Source of the DNA: Paroedura picta
Lineage: Eukaryota > Chordata > Lepidosauria > Squamata > Gekkonidae
Direction: 5' to 3'
Length of the DNA: 64,000 nt
Assembly: GCF_049243985.1 (NCBI RefSeq)
Contig: NC_135386.1
Location: 14,097,328 to 14,161,327, forward strand
This document shows positions 34,601-45,062 of the stretch, in pieces. A program made the translations under genes and the position numbers. The notes beneath the pieces were generated by a model. That model worked only from the letters and a program-made list of their open reading frames with translations, was not told the origin of the DNA and did not search any database. How positions within the stretch are numbered: the stretch's first letter is position 1; each line of letters begins with the position of its first letter.

Positions 34601-37600
34601 CACATGGCTTCTTCTTCTCTGTGTAGGAAGAAAGTTGTGAAAATAGAGTTGGGGCCCTGGCTCAGCAGTGGGGGCATCTCTCTTCCATGCAAACAGTTGC
34701 TGCTTTAATCGACAATTGATTAAAGGGGAAAAGGCCTGGAGAGGAGAGGAGAAAGTCCCTTGCTGACCAGAGTTCATAAGACTGACCTGCCTAGGTCTAC
34801 TCTGATTGCTGTGTGGCTCCATAGTGGAGCAACCACTATGCATGTGCTAAGTTCAGTTCAGAGCGTTTTCAGTTAAAAGGTTTCGACAGCAGGTGAAAGA
34901 CCTGGAGAGTCTGACATTGGTAGGCCGAAGGGCCTACCTACCAAGGCATCTTTGTGTGTTCTTGTGAATGAACTGACCTGTCACGTGAACATGATGTTGG
35001 CTTATCCAACAAAGCTGTCCTTCCAAAGAAAGGGGAGTCTTGGATCAGGAGCCCAAGGAGATAACAGCAGTAATATAGAATCATAGGATCACGGAAGGGG
35101 CCATACCCCCTGCTCAATGCTTTCTCCCTGTGTGGAAGAAGAAGAGTGGGTTCTTATATGCCGCTTTTCTCTACCCGATGGAGCCTCAAAGTGGCTTACA
35201 GTCGCCTTCCCTTTCCTCTCCCCACCACAGACACCCTGTGAGGTGGGTGAGGCTGAGAGAGCCCTGATATCACTGCTCAGTCAGAACAACTTTATCAGTG
35301 CTTTGGCGAGCCCAAGGTGGCTGGCTGCATGGGGCGGGGGGAGTAGGGAATCAAACCCGGCTCACCAGATTAGAAACCGCCACTCCTAACCACTATACCA
35401 TGCTGGCTGAAGGGGAGTTGCAAATTCCTGGTTATCACAGCTGTCTCTCACAGAATGCAAATGCTAGTATGGTGGGGCAGGGGAGGTTTTCGGAATCTTT
35501 TAGTCACTCCGTCCTAATGCCCCAAAGGAGACTGCTGTTAGTGTCAGACGCACAGGAAACTCACAACAAAACTTATTCAAAAAGAAAATAGTTTTATTGA
35601 TTAGCACTATACGCATTGGACTGAAAGTCAAATCTGACTCGAAGCCAGATTTGCCTCAGCTTATCAATACATTTCTCCCGCCCAAAACTTGACAGTTCCC
35701 AAGGAGGGGGGTTAGTGAGGAAAGACATATGTGAAACAACAACAGGATTCCAAACTCCCATCCTTGAGAGAATTGACAACAACCCTGTGTGCCCATAACA
35801 AGATAAGGTTAGAATAACATCACTATTCTACTTTATTGCTACAAACTACAAGGCCGGGGCTAGCAGGCGCCAGGTTCAATTAAGCAGTATAACTGACATG
35901 GAGGAACTCAGGCTAATTTATGACAGAGATTCTACAATCCTGACATCCCTCCGCATTAAAACTAACTTCACTCCCCCATCTAGCCGGCATCTACCGGGCG
36001 AGGACAATCAGGAAATGCTCGATGGAAAGCCCGGAGAAGGCGGGGTGCCTTCACATTCCCTGCCTCCACCCACTCTTTGTCCCCCGAGGGGAAATCTTTC
36101 CAATCGACCAGATATTGAAGGCGACCCTTGTGCAAACGAGAGTCTAAAATTTGGTTGACTTCATAGTGGGTGTCTTTGTCGATGTAAATTGGCACAGGCT
36201 GGTCTGGAGGAGGGTGCCACTCGTCTGGGACCGGAGCTCTCCGCAGCAGGCTGGAATGAAAAACCGGATGCACATTCCTATAAGTCTTTGGTAAAGCTAG
36301 CTCAACAGTTACAGTATTAATCAGTTTTATCACTTTAAATGGCCCCACATATTTAGGGCCAAGTTTCTTTGATTTCTGCTGGCACCTCAGGTTCTTAGTA
36401 GACAAATAGGCCAGGTCTCCCACTTTCCAATCAGGTGCAGGTACCCTTTTCTTATCCGCTTGAGCTTTATAGGCTTGTTTTGCCTCCTTGAGGCTAGCTA
36501 CAATTTCTGGCCAACCTGTACTGATGGTGGATGCCCATTTATTTATGTCAGGAGCCTCAGTGGAGCTGAGCTCCCAGGTGGGGGCTGTTGCTAAATCAGT
36601 CCCATACACTACTTTGAAAGGTGATACCCCAGTTGAGGCGTGAACCCCATTGTTGTAGGCAAATTCAGCCATCGGTAATAAAGAGACCCAATTGTCCTGC
36701 TGGTGATTGATGAAACAACGTAAGTACTGTTCCAGGATTTGGTTTATCCTTTCGGTCTGGCCATTTGATTCAGGGTGGTAGCCCGAAGTGAGGGCTTGCT
36801 CCACCCCCAAAAGTTTCAGGAGTTCCCTCCAAAACTTAGAAACGAACTGGGGGCCCCGATCCGTCAGGACACGTGTCGGGATCCCGTGCAGACGTACCAC
36901 GTGTTCAATGAAAAGAGAAGCCAATTTTGGTGCTGAAGGCACTCCCGTGCAGGGAATGAAGTGAGCCTGTTTTGAAAAAGCATCCACTACCACCCATATA
37001 ACGGTGTTCCCATGGCTGGGAGGGAGGTCCGTAATAAAGTCCATAGTGACATCTGTCCATGGACGAGAGGGGGTGGGCTGTGGTTGCAATAGCCCCTTTT
37101 TCTTGCCTCCAACCGGTTTTGAGGCAATACAAATAGGGCATCCCTGCACATATTTCTCCACATCTTTGCGCAGGGACGGCCACCAATACTGTCTCCTGAC
37201 TAGGTGCAGAGTTTTCACAAAACCAAAGTGTCCAGCAGTTTTTGCGTCGTGGCAAAGTTTCAAAACTTTTCCCCTGGCCGCAACAGGAACAAAGAGTCTC
37301 TCGCCCTTAAAAAAGAGCCCCCCCTTCTCAGTCAGATCAGGGCGGAGGGAGCCAAACTCCGGATCTTGTGACATCTCCTTCTGGACCCAGCCCCCTGGGA
37401 TGGGCGTATCAGTCTTTACGTGGCTGCGCGTCACGGCGGCCATCCCTAGTTGGGCGGGGGTGAAAACGGTGTCCACCAATGGGTCTCGTTTGCTGTTGTA
37501 CTGGGGCAGGCGTGATAATGCATCTGCCAAAAAGTTCATTTTACCCGGCAGATGCTTTAGGGAGAAGTTGAAACGGGCGAAAAACTCTGCCCATCTCATT

Positions 37601-40600
37601 TGCTTGGCGGAAAGCGATCGGGGCTGCTTGAGTGCCTGAAGGTTTTTATGATCCGTCCAGACTACAAATGGGATCGCGGATCCTTCTAGCCAATGCCTCC
37701 AGGTGGAAAGGGCCAATTTTACTGCAGCCGCCTCTTTTTCCCAAATTGCCCAATTTCGCTCTGCCCCCGAGAATTTCTTTGACAGATAGGCCAGCGGGTG
37801 TAATTTTCCGTCCTCCCCCTCTTGGAGGATCACGGCCCCCATTGCTACGTCCGAGGAGTCTACTTGTACGGTAAATTGCTTAGAAGGGTCAGCATGGGCC
37901 AGTACTGGTTCGGACGTAAACAACAACTTTAGTTTGTCGAATGCGTTTTGACAGGGGGGAGTCCACAGAAGGGGCGTCCCCGGGCGGCTCGCCGTTTTTC
38001 CCCCTTGTTTGGTTTTCAACAAGTCAGTGAGGGGCAACGCCACTTTGGCAAAATTGGGGATGAAAGTCCTGTAAAAATTAGCGAACCCTAAGAAGCTTTG
38101 CAGTTGCCTCCTGGTGCGGGGAGGTTCCCAAGCCAGCAAGTCACGCACCTTGCCAGGGTCCATCTCAATCCCCGCTTGGGAGACACGGAACCCCAGAAAC
38201 TCCACCGCATCGCGGTGGAACTCACATTTAGACAGTTTAGCAAACAATTGGTGCTTCCGCAAGCGGTTGAGCACTTCGCGTACCAGATCAGCATGACTCT
38301 CAACATTCTCAGAATACACAAGAATATCATCAATGTAAACCAACACCCCCTGGTACAATAAATCATGCATAATTTCATTAATCATATTCATGAACACGCC
38401 CGGAGCGCCGGCGAGGCCGAACGGCATTACGGTGTACTCAAACTGCCCCAGGGGGGTATTAAAAGCCGTTAAATATTCGTGCCCCTTCTTGATCCGAACA
38501 CGGTAATAGGCTTCCCTCAAATCCAATTTCGTAAAAATCCGTGCCTTCCCCAAGTGGCCCAACAAGTCTTTTATCAGGGGGAGCGGGTAGGCATTGCAGG
38601 TGGAGACCGCGTTCAACCCACGGTAGTCAGTACACAAACGTAGCGAACCGTCTTTCTTTTTTACAAAAAGGACCGGGGCCGCCAATGAAGATGTGGCCGG
38701 TCTAATAAAACCCCTCGCCAAGTTCTTATCCAAAAATTCCCTAAGCTCCGCCATTTCCCGGGGGCTCATGGAATAAAGTTTGGCTTTGGGGAGTGGCTCC
38801 CCTTTCTTTAATTCAATGGCACAGTCAGTTTTACGGTGGGGGGGCAGTTGGTTGCACTCTACCTCCGCGAACACATCAGCAAAGTCCCGATACTCAGGAG
38901 GGAGCGCTGCCCCCCCCGATCCCAAAGCGGCCACAACCCCCGTAAGTGGGGAATCCCGCGGTCGAGCGTGCTGCTCGCAGGCGGGAGAGGTAAAGTCCAC
39001 AGTCCCTTCTTTCCACTTTACTAAGGGGTCATGTTCCTTCAGCCAATCCAACCCTAACACACAAGGGAAGGCAGAATGAGGGGCTACCAAAGGCTGGATT
39101 TGCTCCCAATGTTTTTTTATGTCCAAGTCCATTGGGCGCGTTTTCGCCGTGGCCTCCCCTCCGGGAGCGCATTTCCCATCTAATTGGGTGATTGGCAAGG
39201 GTTCCCTCAGCGGCACCTTTCCCACCCCCAAAGTCTCGGCCAGTGCCGGGCTCACTAGGGATTGGGTGCACCCTGAGTCCACGATACACCGGACTCCCAC
39301 TGTTTTCCCCGACTTGGGGTTGGAGAGCTTGGCAGGTAGGAGTAGCAAGGGGGAATCACTCACCACGCGTTTGCCCCTGTTGGCGGCCTGCTGGCGGGGC
39401 GCCTTTACAGCAGACCGTCCTCGTTTCCCGACTGCTCCTCGGCTTGATCCTCGTCCTCCAGCCCGCTTCCCTCCTCCGAGTCGTCCACTGCTGGCACGGC
39501 AGCCACTGGCACCAGAAGAGACTTGGCACTTTTCTTGGGAGTGGTTTTCTTGGCGGGCTGGGCTTTCGGTGGGGCGCTGCTCACGGCCCTCGGGGTCGCT
39601 GTTGCTTTTGAGGGGCAGTTTGCGAGAAAGTGCCCCGCTTGGCCACAACCCAAGCACAGCCCTTTTTCCATGCGCCGGGTGCGCTCAGACGGCTCCAACT
39701 TGGCTCGGGACTTGGTTTTCGCCGGGGTGGAAGTTTTCGCCACGGTTTTGCCTGCCAGGACCTGTACCATCGAAGCTCGCTCCAATCGGTTTTCCATCTC
39801 CCCAGCCAATTGGACCCATCCTTCGACTGTAAGCGGGTCTTCCAGGAGAAGGCATTTGTCTGCCAGAGTAGGATTGAGGCCCCCTACAAACGACAGCACG
39901 CGTTGGGGCTCCGTCCAGTCCGGCACCGAGGAAGCCAGCTCTTTAAACTCCCTGGCGTACTCGACCACTGACAACTTCCCTTGCCGGTGAGCCCTGAGTT
40001 TCTTCTCCGCGGTCTCTCGCTCGAACGGTTCCACGTACATCTGGCGCAGGGCTCTCATGAAATGGTTGTAGTCACGGATGGCTTGGGGGTGATAGCGGTA
40101 CAAGTCCACAAACCACTTGGCTGCTTTGCCTTCTAGGGCTTGGCCCACGAAACGCACTTTCTCAGCGTCGTCCTGGAAAGTGAACCCCATTTCCATCATG
40201 TAGGCCTGGAGGTGCACCAGAAACGTAGGAAAATCGGAGGGGTCTCCGGAAAACTTAGCCTTGAATTTATAGGTGCTCCGCATCTCCACACCCCGGAGGT
40301 GGGCTGGTAGGCGCCCCGGGCCCCAATCCGCCGGTGCCGGGGCCGGTACTGGGGGTCTTGCACCTCGGCCGATGCCTCGTCCTCTCCCCGCTGCCACTCT
40401 TGCTCGTTCCGCTGCCCGGGCCGCCTCCGCTGCTCGCGCTGCCGCTCGCGCCGCTTCGCGCGCCGCTGCTGCCGCCGCCGCCTCGGCTCCCGCAACGTCT
40501 GCCGCCGCCGCCGCTGCTGCCGCCGCCGCTGCGTCCTCGCCTCCGTCCGCGCCGTCCCCTCCGGCTCCATCGCCGCCCGCGCCGCCTTCGTCCTCTCGCT

Positions 40601-43331
40601 CCTCGCCCTCGCCTTCTTGTTCTCGTTGTGCTCTCGCTCGAGCCTCTGCCTCCGCCTCGATTTCCAGCTGCGCCCTGGCCCTGGCCAACGCCTCAGCATC
40701 CGCTGCCGCTTGCGTGTCCGCCATGCCGTGCTCCCGCAGTGCAAGCCCACCACTCACTCGTCGCAGGCTGGTATCGTGCGCACCACCACCGAGCACTTCC
40801 TTCAGCAGGCGTTGCGTTCGGCGCTTCTCCTCCGGATCCAACCGACCCGAAAGATCCTGCAGCCAGTTAGTCACCCTGTCCAGCTTGTACTGCAAGTCCT
40901 GTGTCTCACCCACAGGCTCCAGCGCGTAGCTAGGCAGTCCCAGGTGCTCCGGCCACCTCTCATCCCCAGTAGGGCGGTCGTATTTAGACAATCGCCTGCG
41001 CTGGGTGACGTGTCGTTCCAAAAATTCCTCGGGCCCCGGGGTTGTCCCCGAGATTGCCCGCATCATGCCCGAGCTGTGCGGGCCGGCACTCGCGCCGTCG
41101 CCCTGGGAGAGGTCCCAATCCAGGCCCTCTCCCTGCTCAGAAAAAGTATGTCCCTCGCCCTGCATTTTGCAGGTGAAAGGAGTTGTGAGATTTGACTTGA
41201 TGTCAGACGCACAGGAAACTCACAACAAAACTTATTCAAAAAGAAAATAGTTTTATTGATTAGCACTATACGCATTGGACTGAAAGTCAAATCTGACTCG
41301 AAGCCAGATTTGCCTCAGCTTATCAATACATTTCTCCCGCCCAAAACTTGACAGTTCCCAAGGAGGGGGGTTAGTGAGGAAAGACATATGTGAAACAACA
41401 ACAGGATTCCAAACTCCCATCCTTGAGAGAATTGACAACAACCCTGTGTGCCCATAACAAGATAAGGTTAGAATAACATCACTATTCTACTTTATTGCTA
41501 CAAACTACAAGGCCGGGGCTAGCAGGCGCCAGGTTCAATTAAGCAGTATAACTGACATGGAGGAACTCAGGCTAATTTATGACAGAGATTCTACAATCCT
41601 GACAGTTAGGACCAGCGTGTATTGTGGCCTGCCAAGGCTTTTCAGCCTGTTTTCTCCCCTGGAAGAAGACGTGGGGGGGGGGACTTTTAGGTGAAGGGGG
41701 CTGAGCAGGCCAGACTATTGATAACTCAGATCTGTCCTCGTGTCCTAGCGTGAAGAGGAAAAGAGACGGCAAAAGATAGCCAAGTGGGAAAGCATGAAAG
41801 AGGGCAAAGGTTACAAGATGACTTTCGGACAGAACCCAGCGGTAAGTTTTGACTTTGGATTGGGGGAAGGCAGGTCAAGATAGGCAGAATCGGAGGCCTT
41901 GCAACTTAGGAGCCGTCTAACATCTTCTCTGAACAGGAGGAACCTGACCCTGGGCCTTCGACATCAGCGGCTGCCTCGAAGCCAAAGTCGGAGAAGAAAC
42001 CTTTACGAAGCGGTGGTAAGTAGCAGGACTGGGACAGCTGCTCCTGGCTAAATGTCTCTGTACACCTCTTATTTTAATTAATTCAACCCTGCCTTTCTCC
42101 CCCACCTGTTCATTTTCTCCCCATAACAACCATGTGATGTGGGCTTGGGCTTGTGACTGGGCCAAGGTCACCCAATGAGCTTCCGTGGTAGACTGGAAAT
42201 TCCAACCCAGTTCTCCCATATCCCAGTACATCGCTCAGACCCACATGACAGCACATTTCTCTGTGGTGCTCCCTGTGCCTGGAGAGAGGAGAGAGAATAT
42301 CAGAAATGGGCCTGCCTGCCTGGTGTTGGGGGGCGGGGGGCGGCCGAGTTGCTGGTTAGGTGGAGATGAAACCGAGAAAGATGCTTCCAGGTGCCCAGGC
42401 TGAGCTACACAGATAACACCGCCACACACAGGAAGGCTCTTTTGTCCCCTTCTCCAGGATTCATGTCATCCCCCCCTCCCTGTACTCCATCCTGCCATTC
42501 TTCCTTTTCTTCCATTTTGAAGAGCTTTGTAAAACGTTCTCCCAATCATACCAGTTTATTTGGGGAGAGAACCAGGCCCGTGTGTCTAACAAACTATGTG
42601 GTCTTTTGCGAAATGGGATGTCAGTAAATCCATGAAATCTCCCAGTCCTAAAATCCCTTTTGATAGGCATGCATGCAGCAAAGTCAAATAGGCACATGCA
42701 CACAGATCATGCAACGTGGGCAAAGAGGACACCCATGCATATAATAGGGGCAACTTAAGATTGCACCCAAAAGTATGTGTAATATACCTTATGTCTCATC
42801 TTGAATGGAAGAGAGGGTGGCATGGTATAGCCCCATCATGGCAGCTAAGCAAGGTTTGGTGCTTGGATTGGGGGGGGGAAGGGGGGAGTCCCAAGGAAGT
42901 CCCTGGCAAAACCACCTTTGCTTCTCACTTGCCTTGAAAAGCCCCTTGATGGGCTGGCCGTAAATTGGTTGCAACTTGCATATTAAGTCCTGCATGGTAC
43001 AAAGACCTGCTGTCAAGTTTTGCATTTCTGCTCTGCATTCAGTGAGTATGCCATGCAAAACAGCATGCGGGGCACAGGCACTGCTGTTGAAAGGTAGTCA
43101 AGTAGTGCAAATGACTCACAACAAACACGGCCTTAGGAGCATTCCCTGTTTTCTTCCCTCTGCCTGTCTCCTGCGTTGGACTGCAGCTTCCCCATGCCCC
43201 AGGACGGGTCATGCGACAGAGCCTCTCTCTCCTCTCTTCCTCCAGGTTACAACCCCCTCTCTGGAGAAGGCGGCGGGTCTTGTGCGTGGCGGCCGGGACG
43301 CAGAGGCCCTTCATCCGGTGGCTGACGCTAA
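31668..43331 (+). CDS. SELENOS: Selenoprotein S, complete, 6 coding exons, UGA = selenocysteine
   Basis: Exons are 31668-31722, 32598-32717, 34285-34391, 41749-41841, 41937-42015 and 43246-43331. All junctions are in phase, giving 540 nt or 179 residues (human 189). A short N-terminus is followed by one membrane helix (about 27-43, [16 protein letters not shown]), a charged coiled coil (about 60-125), a Ser/Pro linker and a Gly-rich tail. The TGA at 43323-43325 is Sec178, then Arg and the TAA stop. Cys164 lies 14 residues before Sec, the spacing of the human Cys174-Sec188 redox pair. SELENOS is an ER-membrane protein that links Derlins to p97/VCP in ER-associated degradation. A 6-kb LTR element lies in intron 3, antisense, without touching splice sites. 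Confidence 0.96.
31822..31930. mobile_element. Fold-back hAT-type MITE (SELENOS intron 1)
   Basis: CAGGGGTGGCCAAATTGGTTG, the GCTGGCAGGGGCTCATGGG core and GGCATCTGGAGAGCCAAGG identify it. The right end is worn. Confidence 0.6.
31959..31993. mobile_element. Fold-back hAT-type MITE, left arm only (SELENOS intron 1)
   Basis: CAGGGGTAGTCAAACTGCGG and CCCTCCAGATGTCC match the terminal 34 bp of the family; the remainder is replaced by a 5S SINE that follows directly. Confidence 0.5.
32005..32165 (+). repeat. 5S-rRNA-derived SINE (SELENOS intron 1)
   Basis: CACATCTCGGAAGCTGAGC and GAATGGGAGACCTCCCCAGG are 5S-like. Its body, CATCTCTGAATATCTCTTGCC, is shared with the copy at 51185. Confidence 0.7.
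33261..33477. mobile_element. hAT-type MITE with 8-bp target duplication (SELENOS intron 2)
   Basis: Termini TAAGGTGACCAGATT and AATCTGGTCACCTTA are inverted, and both are followed inward by the GTCCCACTTT motif. Flanks CTGTGACT (33253-33260) and GTGTGACT (33478-33485) match at 7 of 8 positions. The interior is AT-rich with a C10+ tract and no ORF. Confidence 0.8.
33590..33700. repeat. CR1/L3-like LINE fragment (SELENOS intron 2)
   Basis: AACCCTGCTGGGGCAGTCCA, CACCTAGCCCAGCATCCTGG and CAGCGGCCAACCAGTTACTC belong to the old repeat also seen at 53750. Confidence 0.45.
35077..35118 (-). mobile_element. CR1 LINE 3' scrap (SELENOS intron 3)
   Basis: ATAGAATCATAGGATCACGG and AAGGGGCCATACCCCCTGCTC are the last few dozen bases of a CR1, inverted and internally shortened. 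Confidence 0.5.
35131..35407 (-). repeat. tRNA-SINE with MIR/L2-like tail, full length (SELENOS intron 3)
   Basis: GTGGGTTCTTATATGCCGCT opens the inverted tail and CACTATACCATGCTGGCT ends the inverted tRNA-like head. The body matches the + strand copy at 44794. Confidence 0.75.
35542..35945 (-). repeat. LTR (3' LTR of the gypsy-type element)
   Basis: 404 bp, starting TGTCAGACGCACAGG on + and ending ACAATCCTGACA. It appears identical to the partner at 41201. It carries a TTTTATTG on + (AATAAAA on -), a plausible polyA signal. Confidence 0.92.
35980..39657 (-). other. pol region of the LTR element: protease, RT, RNase H, integrase, chromodomain
   Basis: Domains in order are an aspartic protease ([11 protein letters not shown]), a reverse transcriptase with the YIDD box, an RNase H segment, an integrase with zinc-binding and DDE-type core regions ([19 protein letters not shown]), and a C-terminal chromodomain ([16 protein letters not shown]). 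The chromodomain places it among Ty3/gypsy chromoviruses, which use it to target chromatin. Confidence 0.88.
39405..41165 (-). other. gag region of the LTR element
   Basis: It has an Ala/Arg/Glu-rich N-terminal half, a capsid-like retrotransposon gag domain ([31 protein letters not shown]) and a CCHC zinc knuckle ([14 protein letters not shown]) before a Pro/Lys/Ala-rich tail. It overlaps the start of the pol region. Confidence 0.85.
41201..41604 (-). repeat. LTR (5' LTR of the gypsy-type element)
   Basis: The 404-bp partner of the LTR at 35542, followed by the direct repeat GTTAG. It lies 144 bp before SELENOS exon 4. Confidence 0.92.
42075..42250 (-). repeat. tRNA-SINE with MIR/L2-like tail (SELENOS intron 5)
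   Basis: CCTGCCTTTCTCCCCCACC, GACTGGGCCAAGGTCACCCA and ATGAGCTTCCGTGGTAGACTG form the inverted body, followed by a worn head. Confidence 0.6.
42810..42985 (+). repeat. 5S-rRNA-derived SINE, diverged (SELENOS intron 5)
   Basis: CATCATGGCAGCTAAGCAAGG and TGGTGCTTGGATTGG are 5S-like. CTTGCCTTGAAAAGCCCCTTG and TAAATTGGTTGCAACTTGC are the family body. Confidence 0.55.
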
Positions 43332-44112
43332 CTTGGCTGGTGGCTCCCATCTACACCAGCCAGGTTGAACTGTGTACCCCCTTCGGTTGTTGGCGTCTGC
43401 AGGCTGCTTGCTGAGGGGTTTGAGAGAGAGCGCGGAACGAACCATGGGTGCGGAACGAACTATTTGAGTGCCGCTGACCGTGACCGAAAGTGCATGAAGG
43501 CAATAGTGGCGGTTGAACAGGAAACATTTCAGGCTTTTACCAGTTCATCCCCCCCTCTTTTGGCAACAGCTGAGCACTTTAGTCAATCCAGGGGCCTTAC
43601 CATTCTTTACTTCTGGTCTGGCTGAACCCTTCTTGAAGAGTCTGCTTCTGTGCAGCAGGGCCGTTCCCTTGCCAGAGGGGCTTGAGGGTGGAAATGCTAC
43701 GAAAGCAGGGGGGAAAGTAAGGGATGTTTCTTTTTGTTTCTCCTGGTCAACAACAGCTTGAATATACTGCAGGTTCCAGAGCCCAAGTACGGACCCCTTT
43801 AGTGTTCTGGGAACTGAGAGCTGACCCAGCTAACTTGGAGGTGTGTGACGTGGTGCTTCTCATGAATGCCGCCTGTCAGGCATGCCCCAAGCCCTTTTGG
43901 GCTTCCTTAAAAGTTCTCTGCCAATGCAAAGAAACTCTTTTAAAATTCGTTTTAATATTTTAAAAATGCCCAATCCAGTTTCCAGGATTTCATTGTCAGG
44001 CCTACGAGGGTCTGACATCCTCAAAAGGCTGCCCATTGGCCCTGCATTAGTCTGCCCACAGTCCTTGCCCCGCATTCATGCACTTTGAGGTTCCTCGGAG
44101 CGAGCGAGGTCC

Positions 44113-44199
44113 GTTGACTCCCCGCAGCAAGCAGCACGGAATGACGTCGTCCTTACAAATGGTCCACGTGCCACTGGGGACCACTGAAGCCGAGTCGAC
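44113..44199 (+). promoter_or_regulatory. SELENOS: Candidate SECIS element of SELENOS
   Basis: In the 3' UTR about 0.8 kb after the UGA. ATGA (44141-44144) and TGAA (44185-44188) face each other and can form the tandem G-A pairs. Between them, GTCGTCCTT pairs with GGGGACCAC with one C-C mismatch. The unpaired AAA (44157-44159) is followed by a mini-hairpin TGGT/GCCA, as in form 2 SECIS. Below the quartet, CGG pairs with CCG and GTTGACTC (44113) with GAGTCGAC (44192-44199). It would recruit SBP2 and EFSec so that UGA is read as Sec. Confidence 0.75.
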
Positions 44200-44431
44200 A
44201 CGGAGGGGAAGCAGTTCTTGCCACTGCACTTCTTTTCTTTCTTTTTCTTTTTCATGTTCTCTGCTTTGTACGAAGAAAAACACGACAACGTTGGCAGTAT
44301 CGATGTTTCGGTGGCCTTTTGTTCCCTATGGGGAAATGTGGACTTGAGCCTGATAGACGTGTCCGACCCAAGTCTTCCTGCTTGGCCGCATCTGGGGAAA
44401 GCGTGTTCTCGGGTCTCCTTGTTGCAGTAAA

Positions 44432-44437
44432 ATTAAA
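44432..44437 (+). terminator. SELENOS: PolyA signal of SELENOS (ATTAAA)
   Basis: ATTAAA lies about 235 bp beyond the SECIS and is the first such signal after it. A mRNA ending here keeps the SECIS, as Sec insertion needs. Confidence 0.6.
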
Positions 44438-44793
44438 TGCGCCTGTGGAGAGATGGTTGGCAGGGCGCTTGATCAACCGGCATAACCCAAACGAATCCGA
44501 ATCTCTCCTCCCGCCAGAGGGTGGCAGTGGGAATCATGGCAGTAGATTTGCAGGGAGGGAAGAGGCGAGGGGAGTTGGGATCGGGGGGATCGAGCCGAGA
44601 GCTTTAAATTCAATTAAACATGGGAGCCCTGTGTGGCTCAGGGCGGTAAGAAGAAGCCTCAGACAATCGAAATATAACATGCACAAGTGAAAACAGTCAT
44701 GATTTAGATTGAAAAATGTTAAAAGCTGCTCATTTCCAATCTATATCCTGAGGCTCTTCTGTGTTGAAGTGATGTAGGGCTTGAGGAGAGCTC

Positions 44794-45062
44794 AGTTTGG
44801 TGTCGTGGTTAGGAGTGCGGACTTCTAATCTGGCGAGCCGGGTTTGATTCCCTACTCCCCCACATGCAGCCAGCTGGGTGATCTTGGGCTCGCCACGGCA
44901 CTGATAAAACTCTTCCGACAGAGCAGGAATCTCAGGGCTCTCTCAACCTCACCCACCTCACAGGGTGTCTGTTGTGGGGAGAGGAAAGGGAAGGAGATTG
45001 TAAGCCGCTTTGAGCCTCCGTGGGGTAGAGAAAAGTGGCATATAAGAACCAACTCTTCTTCA
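44794..45062 (+). repeat. tRNA-SINE with MIR/L2-like tail, full length
   Basis: TGGTGTCGTGGTTAGGAGTG and GAGCCGGGTTTGATTCCC are the tRNA-like A and B boxes. CACCCACCTCACAGGGTGTC and GTAAGCCGCTTTGAGCCTCC form the tail. This is the best-preserved copy in the window. Confidence 0.8.

Larger units (their letters stand above)
35542..41604 (-). mobile_element. Ty3/gypsy-type LTR retrotransposon (chromovirus-like), looks whole, very young
   Basis: The 6.06-kb element lies in SELENOS intron 3, antisense to the gene. Its two 404-bp LTRs (TGTCAG...CTGACA) look identical by eye. A 5-bp direct GTTAG flanks it (35537-35541 and 41605-41609). Internal parts on - are a gag region (41165-39405) and a pol region (39657-35980) in overlapping frames, an arrangement this group is known to handle by frameshift or read-through. 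No envelope gene is seen. The identical LTRs imply a very recent, possibly polymorphic insertion. Confidence 0.93.

Noticed and set aside
34124-34843. 239-codon frame on - across SELENOS exon 3
   Set aside because: It is antisense to a conserved exon, and its translation has no recognisable domain.
40196-40929. Ala/Ser/Pro- and Arg-rich open frames on both strands near 40.2-40.9 kb
   Set aside because: They are shadows of the low-complexity N-terminal part of the LTR element's gag region.
43323-43325. In-frame TGA in SELENOS as a sign of a pseudogene
   Set aside because: It is the expected selenocysteine codon: all exons are intact, the Cys-Sec spacing is conserved and a SECIS-like hairpin follows.
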